From the NCBI GenBank assembly GCA_965205785.1, contig OZ242188.1, positions 372,001-436,000 of the forward strand: a stretch of DNA of 64,000 nt, written 5' to 3'. The position numbers were made by a program, and so were the translations under genes. The DNA comes from BJGV01 sp965205785 (GTDB taxonomy: Bacteria > Pseudomonadota > Gammaproteobacteria > Burkholderiales > Nitrosomonadaceae). Of this stretch, positions 1 to 7,871 are shown piece by piece. The first letter of the stretch is position 1. Each line of letters starts with the position of its first letter. Under the pieces are notes generated by a model. The model made no database searches, was not told where the DNA came from, and saw nothing but the letters and a program-made list of their open reading frames with translations.

Positions 1-1086
1 AGTTTTCTTTCCAAGAACACCTCTAGATAAATACCTTCTACTTACTCGTAAAGCAGTAAGCCGATCATTCTTAGTCAACTTACTGATATCTTGGACTGCA
101 CTATAAAAAAGCTCCATATCTCCGCCCTGCCTAATAAGTAAAGACCGAAATTCCGGGACAAGTTTTGTATAAGTAGAAACTGTTGCAAGTAATGCATTAT
201 TCATCTGTAGCTCAAACCATTTGTTATAGCTACTCAATTCTTTATCAGTAGCTTTCAGCTGACTAAATTCTTCTTGTAGTTCAGAAAGAATATTCAGCTT
301 AGAATTACGCTTTTCTGAATCATTTGTATTAGAGGAAAACAATCTCTTTAATCGTTCACGATATTTTAATACTAGCTTAGTAAAAATAAGCTCTCTTCTC
401 TGTCCCGCATCAAATTTATCTTGTTGTTCTAAAGTACTATTACTTGCCAGCCAGCGCCTTGTTCCTTCCTGTTCAACCAATGTTGCAAAGGATTCATTAA
501 ACTCTGTATCATCCTGTACATAGACAACCTGATGAGCAAGCTCATGAAATATAAGTCTAGCAAGTTGTATTTCAGAAAAACCAATAAAAGTGTTGAGCAC
601 AGGATCATCAAACCATCCTAAAGTGGAATATGCTCGAATACCCCCTACATGAACGTCGTAGTTTTTATTTCTTAGTTCTTCTGCAAAATAGTCCGCTTCA
701 TCTTTAGAAAAAAAACCGCGATACTTTACACAGCCCGCCCCTACAAAGCACCATTCTTTAAGTTTCGTGGAAAACTCAGGTGTGGCATATACATTCCAAA
801 CCACGTAAGGACGCTTTAAGTCAGCATAATCCATATAGCTTTCGTTCTCAGGAAGCTTCAGAGTATTGCTAGCAAATTTTCGTAATAAAATAACTTTGGA
901 TAAAGCTTTCTTTAATGTTTTATCAGTATTTGGATCAGCTACAATCGTATTAATCGGTTGGACTTTACGCAAAATTTCCATCTGACCATCCACAGCCTGA
1001 GCGTAATAGGGAAGATTGGTGCATCCGTACAGCCAGAAAGCAAAACTTATTGCCGCAATGAATGATAAAGTACGATAATTTTTCAA
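1..1086 (-). CDS. Putative zinc aminopeptidase lipoprotein (COG4324-like), partial
   Basis: The reading frame is open from a TTG codon at 1086 down to base 1, so 362 codons are seen and the C-terminus lies outside the window. The N-terminus is a lipoprotein signal (MKNYRTLSF, hydrophobic core, then LYGC with lipid Cys22). A metalloprotease HELAH motif is at residues 181-185, followed by FNES with Glu198, consistent with HExxH zinc binding. This pattern matches the putative aminopeptidases of COG4324 (Pfam Aminopep). The substrate is unknown and the name is by family only. It starts five bases after the stop of the upstream hydrolase gene, which suggests co-transcription. The start is uncertain: an in-frame stop lies at 1105-1107, there is no ATG in between, and no clear Shine-Dalgarno is visible. 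Confidence 0.75.
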   Translation of the reverse strand, partial: MKNYRTLSFIAAISFAFWLYGCTNLPYYAQAVDGQMEILRKVQPINTIVADPNTDKTLKKALSKVILLRKFASNTLKLPENESYMDYADLKRPYVVWNVYATPEFSTKLKEWCFVGAGCVKYRGFFSKDEADYFAEELRNKNYDVHVGGIRAYSTLGWFDDPVLNTFIGFSEIQLARLIFHELAHQVVYVQDDTEFNESFATLVEQEGTRRWLASNSTLEQQDKFDAGQRRELIFTKLVLKYRERLKRLFSSNTNDSEKRNSKLNILSELQEEFSQLKATDKELSSYNKWFELQMNNALLATVSTYTKLVPEFRSLLIRQGGDMELFYSAVQDISKLTKNDRLTALRVSRRYLSRGVLGKKT

Positions 1087-1091
1087 AATTA

Positions 1092-1745
1092 TTAGAATGT
1101 AAGGCTATGGGAAAAATTCCCATTTTGTAAGAAATTACATATCTGTTCTGCAACACTGGTAGAAATAAGCATTCCAGAATGGCTTACATTAAGAACTATC
1201 TGGTCATGTAGACCAGATAGCTTTGTTTCCTCAACTGTCACCACACCATCATTTGGGCTTGGTAGGCCTCCTAATAATCTACCTGCTCCTAAACTTCTAC
1301 TACCAGCAATTGATCCTACCTCACAACTATCAGTGCATTCTGGAACATTCTGCTTTAAGTACTGTAGCATACTATGGCCTATCAAATGTCGTCCTAGCTT
1401 AAACCTAGCCAGCTTACTTGCTATATAACTAGGCTGACAGGGACTACCCGCTAGTACGATACGCTCAGTTCGTCGATCAGGGCACTCAGATAACATCTGC
1501 ATTATCAGAAGACCACCTAAACTATGGCCAACAAAATATATACGAGATGAAACTATCCCTGCTACAAAATCTGAAAGAATATGTGCATTCTGGGATAGTG
1601 AATTACACATAGAGGAATATGAGAAAGTAACAGTATGAAATCCACAACGCCTTAACCGTAATCCCAATAATGCCATCACCCATCCGGGCATCCAGAGACC
1701 ATGTACAAGCACAACCGTCGTTTTTAAATTTTTTTCTTCTGACAA
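1092..1745 (-). CDS. Alpha/beta-hydrolase fold esterase/lipase-like protein
   Basis: This 217-residue protein has the alpha/beta hydrolase pattern. It shows the oxyanion-hole HG dipeptide at residues 15-16 (VLVHGLW), the nucleophile elbow GHSLGG at 73-78 with Ser75, an acidic candidate in PNDGVVTVEE near 165, and His189 in the C-terminal VSHSG. No signal peptide is seen, so it is probably cytoplasmic. It is short for a lipase and resembles the PGAP1-like or DUF-type esterases that often sit among conserved hypothetical genes. The substrate cannot be deduced. It lies directly upstream of the lipoprotein aminopeptidase with a 5-bp gap, probably in one transcript. Confidence 0.75.
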   Translation of the reverse strand: MSEEKNLKTTVVLVHGLWMPGWVMALLGLRLRRCGFHTVTFSYSSMCNSLSQNAHILSDFVAGIVSSRIYFVGHSLGGLLIMQMLSECPDRRTERIVLAGSPCQPSYIASKLARFKLGRHLIGHSMLQYLKQNVPECTDSCEVGSIAGSRSLGAGRLLGGLPSPNDGVVTVEETKLSGLHDQIVLNVSHSGMLISTSVAEQICNFLQNGNFSHSLTF

Positions 1746-1879
1746 TATTTTCCCTTTAGTCTGATGTTAATTTTAGACTGGAGTGAAGAATATTAGTAAG
1801 AAATATCTGAGCTGTCCGATTCAGGACGAAATAAAGACTATTCTCTTGCAGACTCTATTGTAATACTATGCATCTGGCA

Positions 1880-2869
1880 TTATTCAGAGATACAATTACG
1901 ACCTTTAGCTTTTGCTCGGTAAAGTGCGTCATCGGCATTTGAGATAAGCGAGTCTAAAGTTTGTCCTGGCTGCATTTCGGCAACACCTATAGAAACAGTA
2001 ACTAATGGCAGCTGCTTTTCTTCAATATAAGTCTTTGCTTCAGAAATTGATATACGTAATCGTTCTGCAATGAGACTGGTATCTTCTTTTGATGTATCAG
2101 GTAAACACAGCGCAAATTCTTCCCCACCATAACGAGCAATAAGATCTGCAGGACGCATTGTGTTTAATAACACTTGTGAAACAGTACAGAGAATTCGATC
2201 ACCTGCAATGTGCCCGAACCTATCATTTACTTGTTTAAAATGATCTATATCCAACATTATTACCGTACATGGCTGGTTACTAAGCTCACAACGCTGCATT
2301 TGCCGCTTGAATGAGTCTGAAAGCCAACGCCTATTATGCAAGCCCGTAAGCCCATCAGTATGAGCTGCATGTTCGGATTCCGCTTGTAATTTATTACTAG
2401 TTATCAAGGCTTCGTTACTATAACGCATACGCCCTGCCAAGATATGCAGTATGTTCCGAGCAACCCCATGCGAAATATTAATAAGTGACCACAGTGCCTC
2501 CTGATGAATCATCAGTAGTCGGCTATGCTCTGGAGCAACTACAAATGCAGATACTGGCTTACCATCTAATATAGACATCTCACCAACACAATCTCCCGCC
2601 TCAAACACGATATGTGGTGAACCGTCCGGAGTACCTAGATGAACACCAAGACGCCCAGAAAGTACAACATATATACAGCTATTATATTTTTCTGGAGACA
2701 ACACTTCTTTGCCCGGTGTGAATTCAATCACCTGGCATATATTTAAAAGATACTCGATAGATTCTAAACTAATCTCACGAAATAGCCTAGATTTCTCAAT
2801 GACTACAAAATCATGAGCATTTAATGAAAGATTATCACCTGGACTCTTAAAATTAATGTTTGTATTCAT
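1880..2869 (-). CDS. Diguanylate cyclase with N-terminal cyclic-nucleotide-binding domain
   Basis: The protein has 329 residues from the ATG at 2869. Residues of about 25-145 form a cNMP-binding (CAP_ED) fold, with the typical VVLSGRLGV and GDCVGEMSILDG segments. Residues of about 165-329 form a GGDEF domain with an intact GGEEF active site at 248-252. An RxxD I-site (RPAD) lies five residues before it, so the enzyme is predicted to make cyclic-di-GMP and to be inhibited by its product. It has no membrane segment and no CAP-type DNA-binding helix-turn-helix; the cNMP domain is presumably the sensor. An alternative TTG start at 2896 would add nine residues. Neither start has a strong Shine-Dalgarno. 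Confidence 0.87.
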   Translation of the reverse strand: MNTNINFKSPGDNLSLNAHDFVVIEKSRLFREISLESIEYLLNICQVIEFTPGKEVLSPEKYNSCIYVVLSGRLGVHLGTPDGSPHIVFEAGDCVGEMSILDGKPVSAFVVAPEHSRLLMIHQEALWSLINISHGVARNILHILAGRMRYSNEALITSNKLQAESEHAAHTDGLTGLHNRRWLSDSFKRQMQRCELSNQPCTVIMLDIDHFKQVNDRFGHIAGDRILCTVSQVLLNTMRPADLIARYGGEEFALCLPDTSKEDTSLIAERLRISISEAKTYIEEKQLPLVTVSIGVAEMQPGQTLDSLISNADDALYRAKAKGRNCISE

Positions 2870-3025
2870 AATGTTATAGAAAATGAGGAAGCACAAATTC
2901 TAAATAACGTTATCGGAAAGTTACGCTATTACTTTAGAGTGACTATAATAAATGGAATATCGGATAATCTCCCATACAGGTCGTCTATTGACTCAAAGAA
3001 ATAGTAATAAGAAAGGACACAAAAT

Positions 3026-3277
3026 ATGCAGAAAATAATAACTTACTTAGTAGCCTTGCTTGTAACCTTAATATTTACAGGTTGTGCACACAAACCCCAA
3101 GACAAAGTAACCGAAACAAATCCTGGGTCTGTAATGGTCGATTCTTCTGATTACAATGAAGTAGAAGCTAAAAACCTAGCTGATATGCAATGTGCAAAAT
3201 CAAAACGTCTCGCAAAAAAAATTGATAAGTCTAGTGAAAATTCAAACCAGTATTATTATTTCACATGTGCTTTTTGA
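3026..3277 (+). CDS. Small lipoprotein of unknown function
   Basis: This 83-residue protein begins with a clear lipoprotein signal: MQKII, a hydrophobic stretch, then FTGC with the modified Cys at position 20. A good Shine-Dalgarno (GAAAGGA) lies about 8 bases before the ATG. The mature part is polar and Lys-rich, with two more Cys residues (in MQCAKS and near the C-terminus in FTCAF) that could form a disulfide in the periplasm. I do not recognise a family. It is transcribed divergently from the diguanylate cyclase and converges on the ABC-transporter ATPase gene. Confidence 0.7.
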   Translation: MQKIITYLVALLVTLIFTGCAHKPQDKVTETNPGSVMVDSSDYNEVEAKNLADMQCAKSKRLAKKIDKSSENSNQYYYFTCAF

Positions 3278-3298
3278 TTTCCTTCAAAACTAGACTCC

Positions 3299-5365
3299 TT
3301 AGGAGGAAGCATCTTTCTCATAAAGATAACAACATGCGGAATGTGTTTCACTAAATTCAGTCACTGCTGGATACTCTCCAGAACATACAGTCATTGCTTT
3401 TGGACAACGAGGATGAAAATGACAACCTGAAGGTGGATTAGCCGGCGAAGGTAAATCTCCATGTAGGTGTATTACCTTCCGGTCTGAATTGAGTTCTACT
3501 ACTGGTACCGCTGATAATAGTGCCAGAGTATATGGGTGTTTAGGATCATTTAATATCTCATCCACACTTCCATGCTCCACAATTCTTCCTAGATACATCA
3601 CTGCAACTTCATCAGCCAAATATTCTACTACTGAAATATTATGTGTAATAAATAAGTATGCAAGATTCAAAGTCTCCTGCAGATTTTTGAGTAAATTAAG
3701 AATTTGTGCCTGTACTGAAACATCAAGTGCACTTGTAGGTTCATCACAAATTAGAAGTTTAGGATTAACCGCTAGAGTACGAGCAATAGCTATTCTTTGA
3801 CGTTGACCACCAGAAAATTCATGTGGGTAACGCCATTTAGACTCTGACGATAAACCAACATGTTTTAATAATGTATCTATTTTTTCTTCCACTGGAGAAT
3901 TAATCCAGCCCATTTCATTCTCTACGCTAACATTATCCTTAGTATTGAGTGAACTCATTCCTTCTTCAAGAATATCGATAATACGCATTCTAGGATTAAG
4001 TGATGAGTAAGGATCCTGAAAAATAATCTGGAACTCTGCACGTTTCTCACGCAATTGCTTACGCTCAAGACCGACTAACTCTATTCCGTTATAGCGCACA
4101 CTACCTGCAGTAGGTGTAATTAATTGTAGAATACTTTTTCCTACCGTAGTCTTTCCACAACCTGATTCACCTACCAGTGCAAGCGTACTACCCTGTGAAA
4201 TAGAAAGTGAAATGCCATCTACCGCTTTTACATATCCTGCTACACTTTTTATTAAACCTCGATATATCGGAAAATAAACTTTTAAATTAGTGACATTTAA
4301 CAACTTTGAACTATCAGTAAAGACATGAGATAGGGGTGCTACTCTAAAGATAGGCTTCTCTATTATGACCTGACTCTTATCATTTGTATTAGTATCAGCA
4401 TCTTTACCATACAAATGACACCTTACTTTATGATCTCTAGTTACTTCACTCCATTCAGGTGCAGTTGTTCTACACAAATCCCAAGCATATTCACAACGAC
4501 CAGCGAATCGACAACCAATAAATTCGCCAGACAGAGACGGTACATTTCCTTTGATCACTGCTAATCCCTGACCTCTTTTAGATCTACGTGGTAAGGCAGC
4601 AAATAGTTTCTGAGAATATGGATGTGTAGGTTCATTAAAAAATCTATCACGAACCGTAGTCTCAACGATTTCACCAGCATACATAACTGCAACACGGTCA
4701 GCCATTTCCGCTACGACTCCCAAATCATGGGTAATGAGTAAAATAGCCATGTCTTTGTGTTGCTGCAAATTACGCATAAGATCTAATATTTGGGCCTGAA
4801 TCGTGACATCAAGAGCTGTAGTCGGCTCATCCGCAATTAATAAATCCGGCTCACAAGCTAATGCCATAGCGATCATTACCCGCTGCTTCATGCCGCCAGA
4901 GAACTGAAAAGGGTATTCTGACATACGTCGTTTTGCATCAGGGATGCCCACCTGGCACAATATTTCTAATATACGATCTTGTAGTGCTGTGCCATGTAAA
5001 TTGAGATGTCGTTTCAACACTTCCCCAATTTGCTCTGCAACTGTTAATACAGGGTTCAAACTTAGCATCGGCTCCTGAAAAATCATACTGATGTGCTTAC
5101 CACGTATACCCCTCATGGATGCTTCTGATTTCAGTAATAAGTCTTCTTTGTGCAACTTAACAGAACCAGATACAATTTCTCCTGCTTCTGGTAATAATCG
5201 CATCATTGAAAGTGCTGCCATAGATTTTCCACAACCAGACTCTCCTAGCAAGGCAAAAGTTTCGCCCTTCTGAATTTGAAGTGTAAGTCCATCTACAGCG
5301 CGTACTGGTACCGTACCAGTATGAAGAATAGTCTTGAGGTTGTCGATTTGTAACAGGGGAGTCAT
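3299..5365 (-). CDS. Fused double ATP-binding protein of a peptide ABC importer (YejF/DppDF-like)
   Basis: This 688-residue protein contains two complete ABC ATPase domains in tandem. The first Walker A is GESGCGKS at 41-48 with signature FSGGMKQR. The second Walker A is GESGCGKT near residue 405 with signature FSGGQRQR. Each half ends in an oligopeptide-type C-terminal domain with Cys-containing motifs (GCRFAGRCEYAW and GCHFHPRCPKAM). The fused layout matches E. coli YejF and the Gsi/Ddp-type ATPases that drive oligopeptide uptake at the inner membrane. It is the last gene of a four-gene operon, 89 bases after the second permease. The exact peptide substrate is not evident. Confidence 0.93.
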   Translation of the reverse strand: MTPLLQIDNLKTILHTGTVPVRAVDGLTLQIQKGETFALLGESGCGKSMAALSMMRLLPEAGEIVSGSVKLHKEDLLLKSEASMRGIRGKHISMIFQEPMLSLNPVLTVAEQIGEVLKRHLNLHGTALQDRILEILCQVGIPDAKRRMSEYPFQFSGGMKQRVMIAMALACEPDLLIADEPTTALDVTIQAQILDLMRNLQQHKDMAILLITHDLGVVAEMADRVAVMYAGEIVETTVRDRFFNEPTHPYSQKLFAALPRRSKRGQGLAVIKGNVPSLSGEFIGCRFAGRCEYAWDLCRTTAPEWSEVTRDHKVRCHLYGKDADTNTNDKSQVIIEKPIFRVAPLSHVFTDSSKLLNVTNLKVYFPIYRGLIKSVAGYVKAVDGISLSISQGSTLALVGESGCGKTTVGKSILQLITPTAGSVRYNGIELVGLERKQLREKRAEFQIIFQDPYSSLNPRMRIIDILEEGMSSLNTKDNVSVENEMGWINSPVEEKIDTLLKHVGLSSESKWRYPHEFSGGQRQRIAIARTLAVNPKLLICDEPTSALDVSVQAQILNLLKNLQETLNLAYLFITHNISVVEYLADEVAVMYLGRIVEHGSVDEILNDPKHPYTLALLSAVPVVELNSDRKVIHLHGDLPSPANPPSGCHFHPRCPKAMTVCSGEYPAVTEFSETHSACCYLYEKDASS

Positions 5366-5454
5366 ATAAGAATAAGATTTTTATTACTATAACAATAAGT
5401 TGGCGTTCCACACTATTTAGCAGTCTACCTTGATACAATTTATCAACTAATAAA

Positions 5455-6870
5455 CTATACCGTTCTCACTCTTGGATTAAATGCATCTTGTACTGCATCA
5501 GCAAATAGATTAGCGCTTAATACTAGCGTGAACATAAAACTAAAGGATGAAAGCAATGCCCACCACACCATCGGTTCACGTGCCATTTCTAAACGAGCTG
5601 CATTGATCATGGTGCCAAAACTAATCATAGAAGGGTCGACACCAACACCAATATAAGACAGCACAGCTTCAGCCAGAACAAGTCCACTAAATTCCATAAC
5701 TGTTGCAATCAACACAATGTGCAGCACGTTAGGGAGTATATGACGACTAATTATGCGCCAGTGAGAAACACCAAATGCATGTGCTGCTTGAATATATTCC
5801 ATTTCACGTATTTTTAAAGTTTCACCGCGTAATAAGCGGCACAATCCGGTCCAACTAGTGACACCAAGTATGATACAAAGAAATAGTAACCGCAGATCAG
5901 CACGTGAAGCCGTTGTATCAAATAGTTCCACATTAGCATCTATATATACATTCATCATCAATACCGCTGCTACAATCAGCAATACACTTGGAATTGAGAT
6001 TAATGTGGTATATATGTATTGAATTACATCGTCAACCCAACCTCTGAAATATCCAGCCGTAATGCCAAGAATAAGTGCGAAAGGTAGCATTACCAACGTA
6101 GTAAGTGTTCCGATTACCAAACCAGTACGAATACTTTTTAGTGACTGGTAGAATACATCCTGTCCTACTTTATCAGTTCCAAATATGTGGTAATAAGTAG
6201 ATAACGACAGTGCTACTCCAATTAGTGAAAGTAGCAACGCAAGCATAATTAAAATGGGTTTCCAAGGAATTTCTGTTTCACTACGTAGAATTTTAGAGAA
6301 TACCTGTATAAATTTCTTCCCACTCTTATATGAAATTAGTTTAACTAATAAAGCTATAGATATGACCCAAATTGAAAGTCCTAGGCATAAACCCGTTAAC
6401 GTGCGCCAAGTAATATCAGTAACAAGCTGTTTCTCCGGATTTTGTAAATGTGCTCCGCCAAACTCTAATCTGGGAAATTCTCGTACTTGCCCACCTTCAG
6501 GAAGGTCAATTACTTCTTTGCTATAAAGATGTGTCGCAAATGGTGCAGAATAGGTTTTTTCAATATTTGTTCGCAATGGTGTAACCAAAGTATCAAATAA
6601 ACTTAGTACCTGAACGTCAAACACTTTTTCAATACTAGCACTATCTTTATTTTCTAAAACAGGCCGAAAATGTACTGAATCTAATAATCCAATCAGAATA
6701 AATAACATCAGCACTGTAAGTGCCATCATACCGCTCACACTGTGGCCTACTCGCTTCCATGGAATCAAAAGATGCTCGTTACGCCGTACGTACCAAGCAA
6801 AAATTATTACCACTATCAGTAAAAGATAAATGAGTGAATCAGTCCAAAGAACGACAGGTTTAAAAGGCAT
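5455..6870 (-). CDS. Peptide ABC importer permease (YejE/DppC-like)
   Basis: This 471-residue membrane protein has a C-terminal binding-protein-dependent permease domain from about residue 240. It includes the EAA-loop region (reading YIQAAHAFGVSHWRIISRH) that contacts the ATPase. The N-terminal half carries further hydrophobic segments near residues 12-27, 48-66, 160-185 and 205-225, with an approximately 90-residue hydrophilic stretch between the second and third that is predicted to be periplasmic. This long form is typical of YejE-like permeases and longer than DppC (about 300). It lies 17 bases after the other permease gene and pairs with it to form the channel. Confidence 0.9.
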   Translation of the reverse strand: MPFKPVVLWTDSLIYLLLIVVIIFAWYVRRNEHLLIPWKRVGHSVSGMMALTVLMLFILIGLLDSVHFRPVLENKDSASIEKVFDVQVLSLFDTLVTPLRTNIEKTYSAPFATHLYSKEVIDLPEGGQVREFPRLEFGGAHLQNPEKQLVTDITWRTLTGLCLGLSIWVISIALLVKLISYKSGKKFIQVFSKILRSETEIPWKPILIMLALLLSLIGVALSLSTYYHIFGTDKVGQDVFYQSLKSIRTGLVIGTLTTLVMLPFALILGITAGYFRGWVDDVIQYIYTTLISIPSVLLIVAAVLMMNVYIDANVELFDTTASRADLRLLFLCIILGVTSWTGLCRLLRGETLKIREMEYIQAAHAFGVSHWRIISRHILPNVLHIVLIATVMEFSGLVLAEAVLSYIGVGVDPSMISFGTMINAARLEMAREPMVWWALLSSFSFMFTLVLSANLFADAVQDAFNPRVRTV

Positions 6871-6887
6871 AGTAACTATGGCAAAAA

Positions 6888-7871
6888 TTATTCTAACCTT
6901 ATTCTTGGGTCAACCAGTGTGTAAGATATATCAGTTAATATCAACCCAACGATATAAAGAAATGATCCTAAAAAAACCATGGCCCGAACTACTGAAAAGT
7001 CTTGAGAATTAATTGCGTCAATAGTATAACTACCCAAACCAGGAATACCGAAGAATGATTCAAGTATGAGGCTACCCATAAAGAGTGATGGGATTAATAC
7101 CACTGCACCTGTAAGGATTGGAATCATGCCATTTCTAAGCACATGCCTGAATAACACAATTCTTTCTGGTAGTCCCTTAGCGCGTGCGGTACGGACGTAA
7201 TCCTTCCCCATTTCCTCCAGAAAAATTGTACGGTACCAACGTGTGCTAGCACCAGAACTACTAAAAACACCTATAATTACTGGCAGCACCAAGAATTTAG
7301 CCATATCCCACCCACCACTAAAACCTGAAATAGGCACTAAATGCCATAATTTACTAGCCAAGAACTGCCCACCAATCACATAAAACAAAAGGGAAATTGA
7401 CATTATTGCAACACAAAATACTACTCCCCAGAAATCAATGTACGTAGCACGAAAAAATGCTATTACTAGTGCAAAGGTAATATAGGAAATTAATCCCAGA
7501 ATAAATACTGGTAGCGCAATAGCAAGACTAGGCAGCATACGTGTTTTAATTTCATGAGCAATATCACGCCCGTCATCTGCACTTCCAAAATCAAAAACAA
7601 ACATTGCAGCTGATTTTTCAAAAAAAATTGTACGAGTAAATTTATCAATACCTTTCTCTACACTGTTGTACGCCAATGGTTTGTCATATCCTCTTTCCTG
7701 TTTCCATTTGGAAATTGCTTCTGGTGTAACATGTTTGGTACCAAGATGCATTCGCGCCATGTCATCAGGGGTATTAACTATAAAGAATAATGTGAAAGTA
7801 ATCAGATTCACACCGATAAGTATGGGAACTGCATAAAATATACGACGTATAATATAATTAAACAATCTCAC
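6888..7871 (-). CDS. Peptide ABC importer permease (YejB/DppB-like)
   Basis: This 327-residue inner-membrane permease begins with the typical DppB-type N-terminus (LFNYIIRRIFYAVPILIGV). Its transport domain covers about residues 105-325 and has an EAA-type loop (YVRTARAKGLPERIVLFRH). A predicted periplasmic segment of about 80 residues follows the first membrane helix. Its start overlaps the end of the solute-binding-protein gene by 14 bases, which suggests translational coupling. With the neighbouring permease, fused ATPase and binding protein it forms a complete peptide-type importer. Confidence 0.9.
   Translation of the reverse strand: MRLFNYIIRRIFYAVPILIGVNLITFTLFFIVNTPDDMARMHLGTKHVTPEAISKWKQERGYDKPLAYNSVEKGIDKFTRTIFFEKSAAMFVFDFGSADDGRDIAHEIKTRMLPSLAIALPVFILGLISYITFALVIAFFRATYIDFWGVVFCVAIMSISLLFYVIGGQFLASKLWHLVPISGFSGGWDMAKFLVLPVIIGVFSSSGASTRWYRTIFLEEMGKDYVRTARAKGLPERIVLFRHVLRNGMIPILTGAVVLIPSLFMGSLILESFFGIPGLGSYTIDAINSQDFSVVRAMVFLGSFLYIVGLILTDISYTLVDPRIRLE

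Noticed and set aside
965..1156. 63-codon minus-strand frame near 1.1 kb
   Set aside because: It is a different frame of the same DNA that encodes the start of the lipoprotein aminopeptidase and end of the hydrolase gene.
5157..5438. 93-codon frame overlapping the start of the ABC ATPase gene
   Set aside because: It lies in another frame of the well-supported ATPase gene, has no family resemblance and is Tyr/Cys-rich noise.
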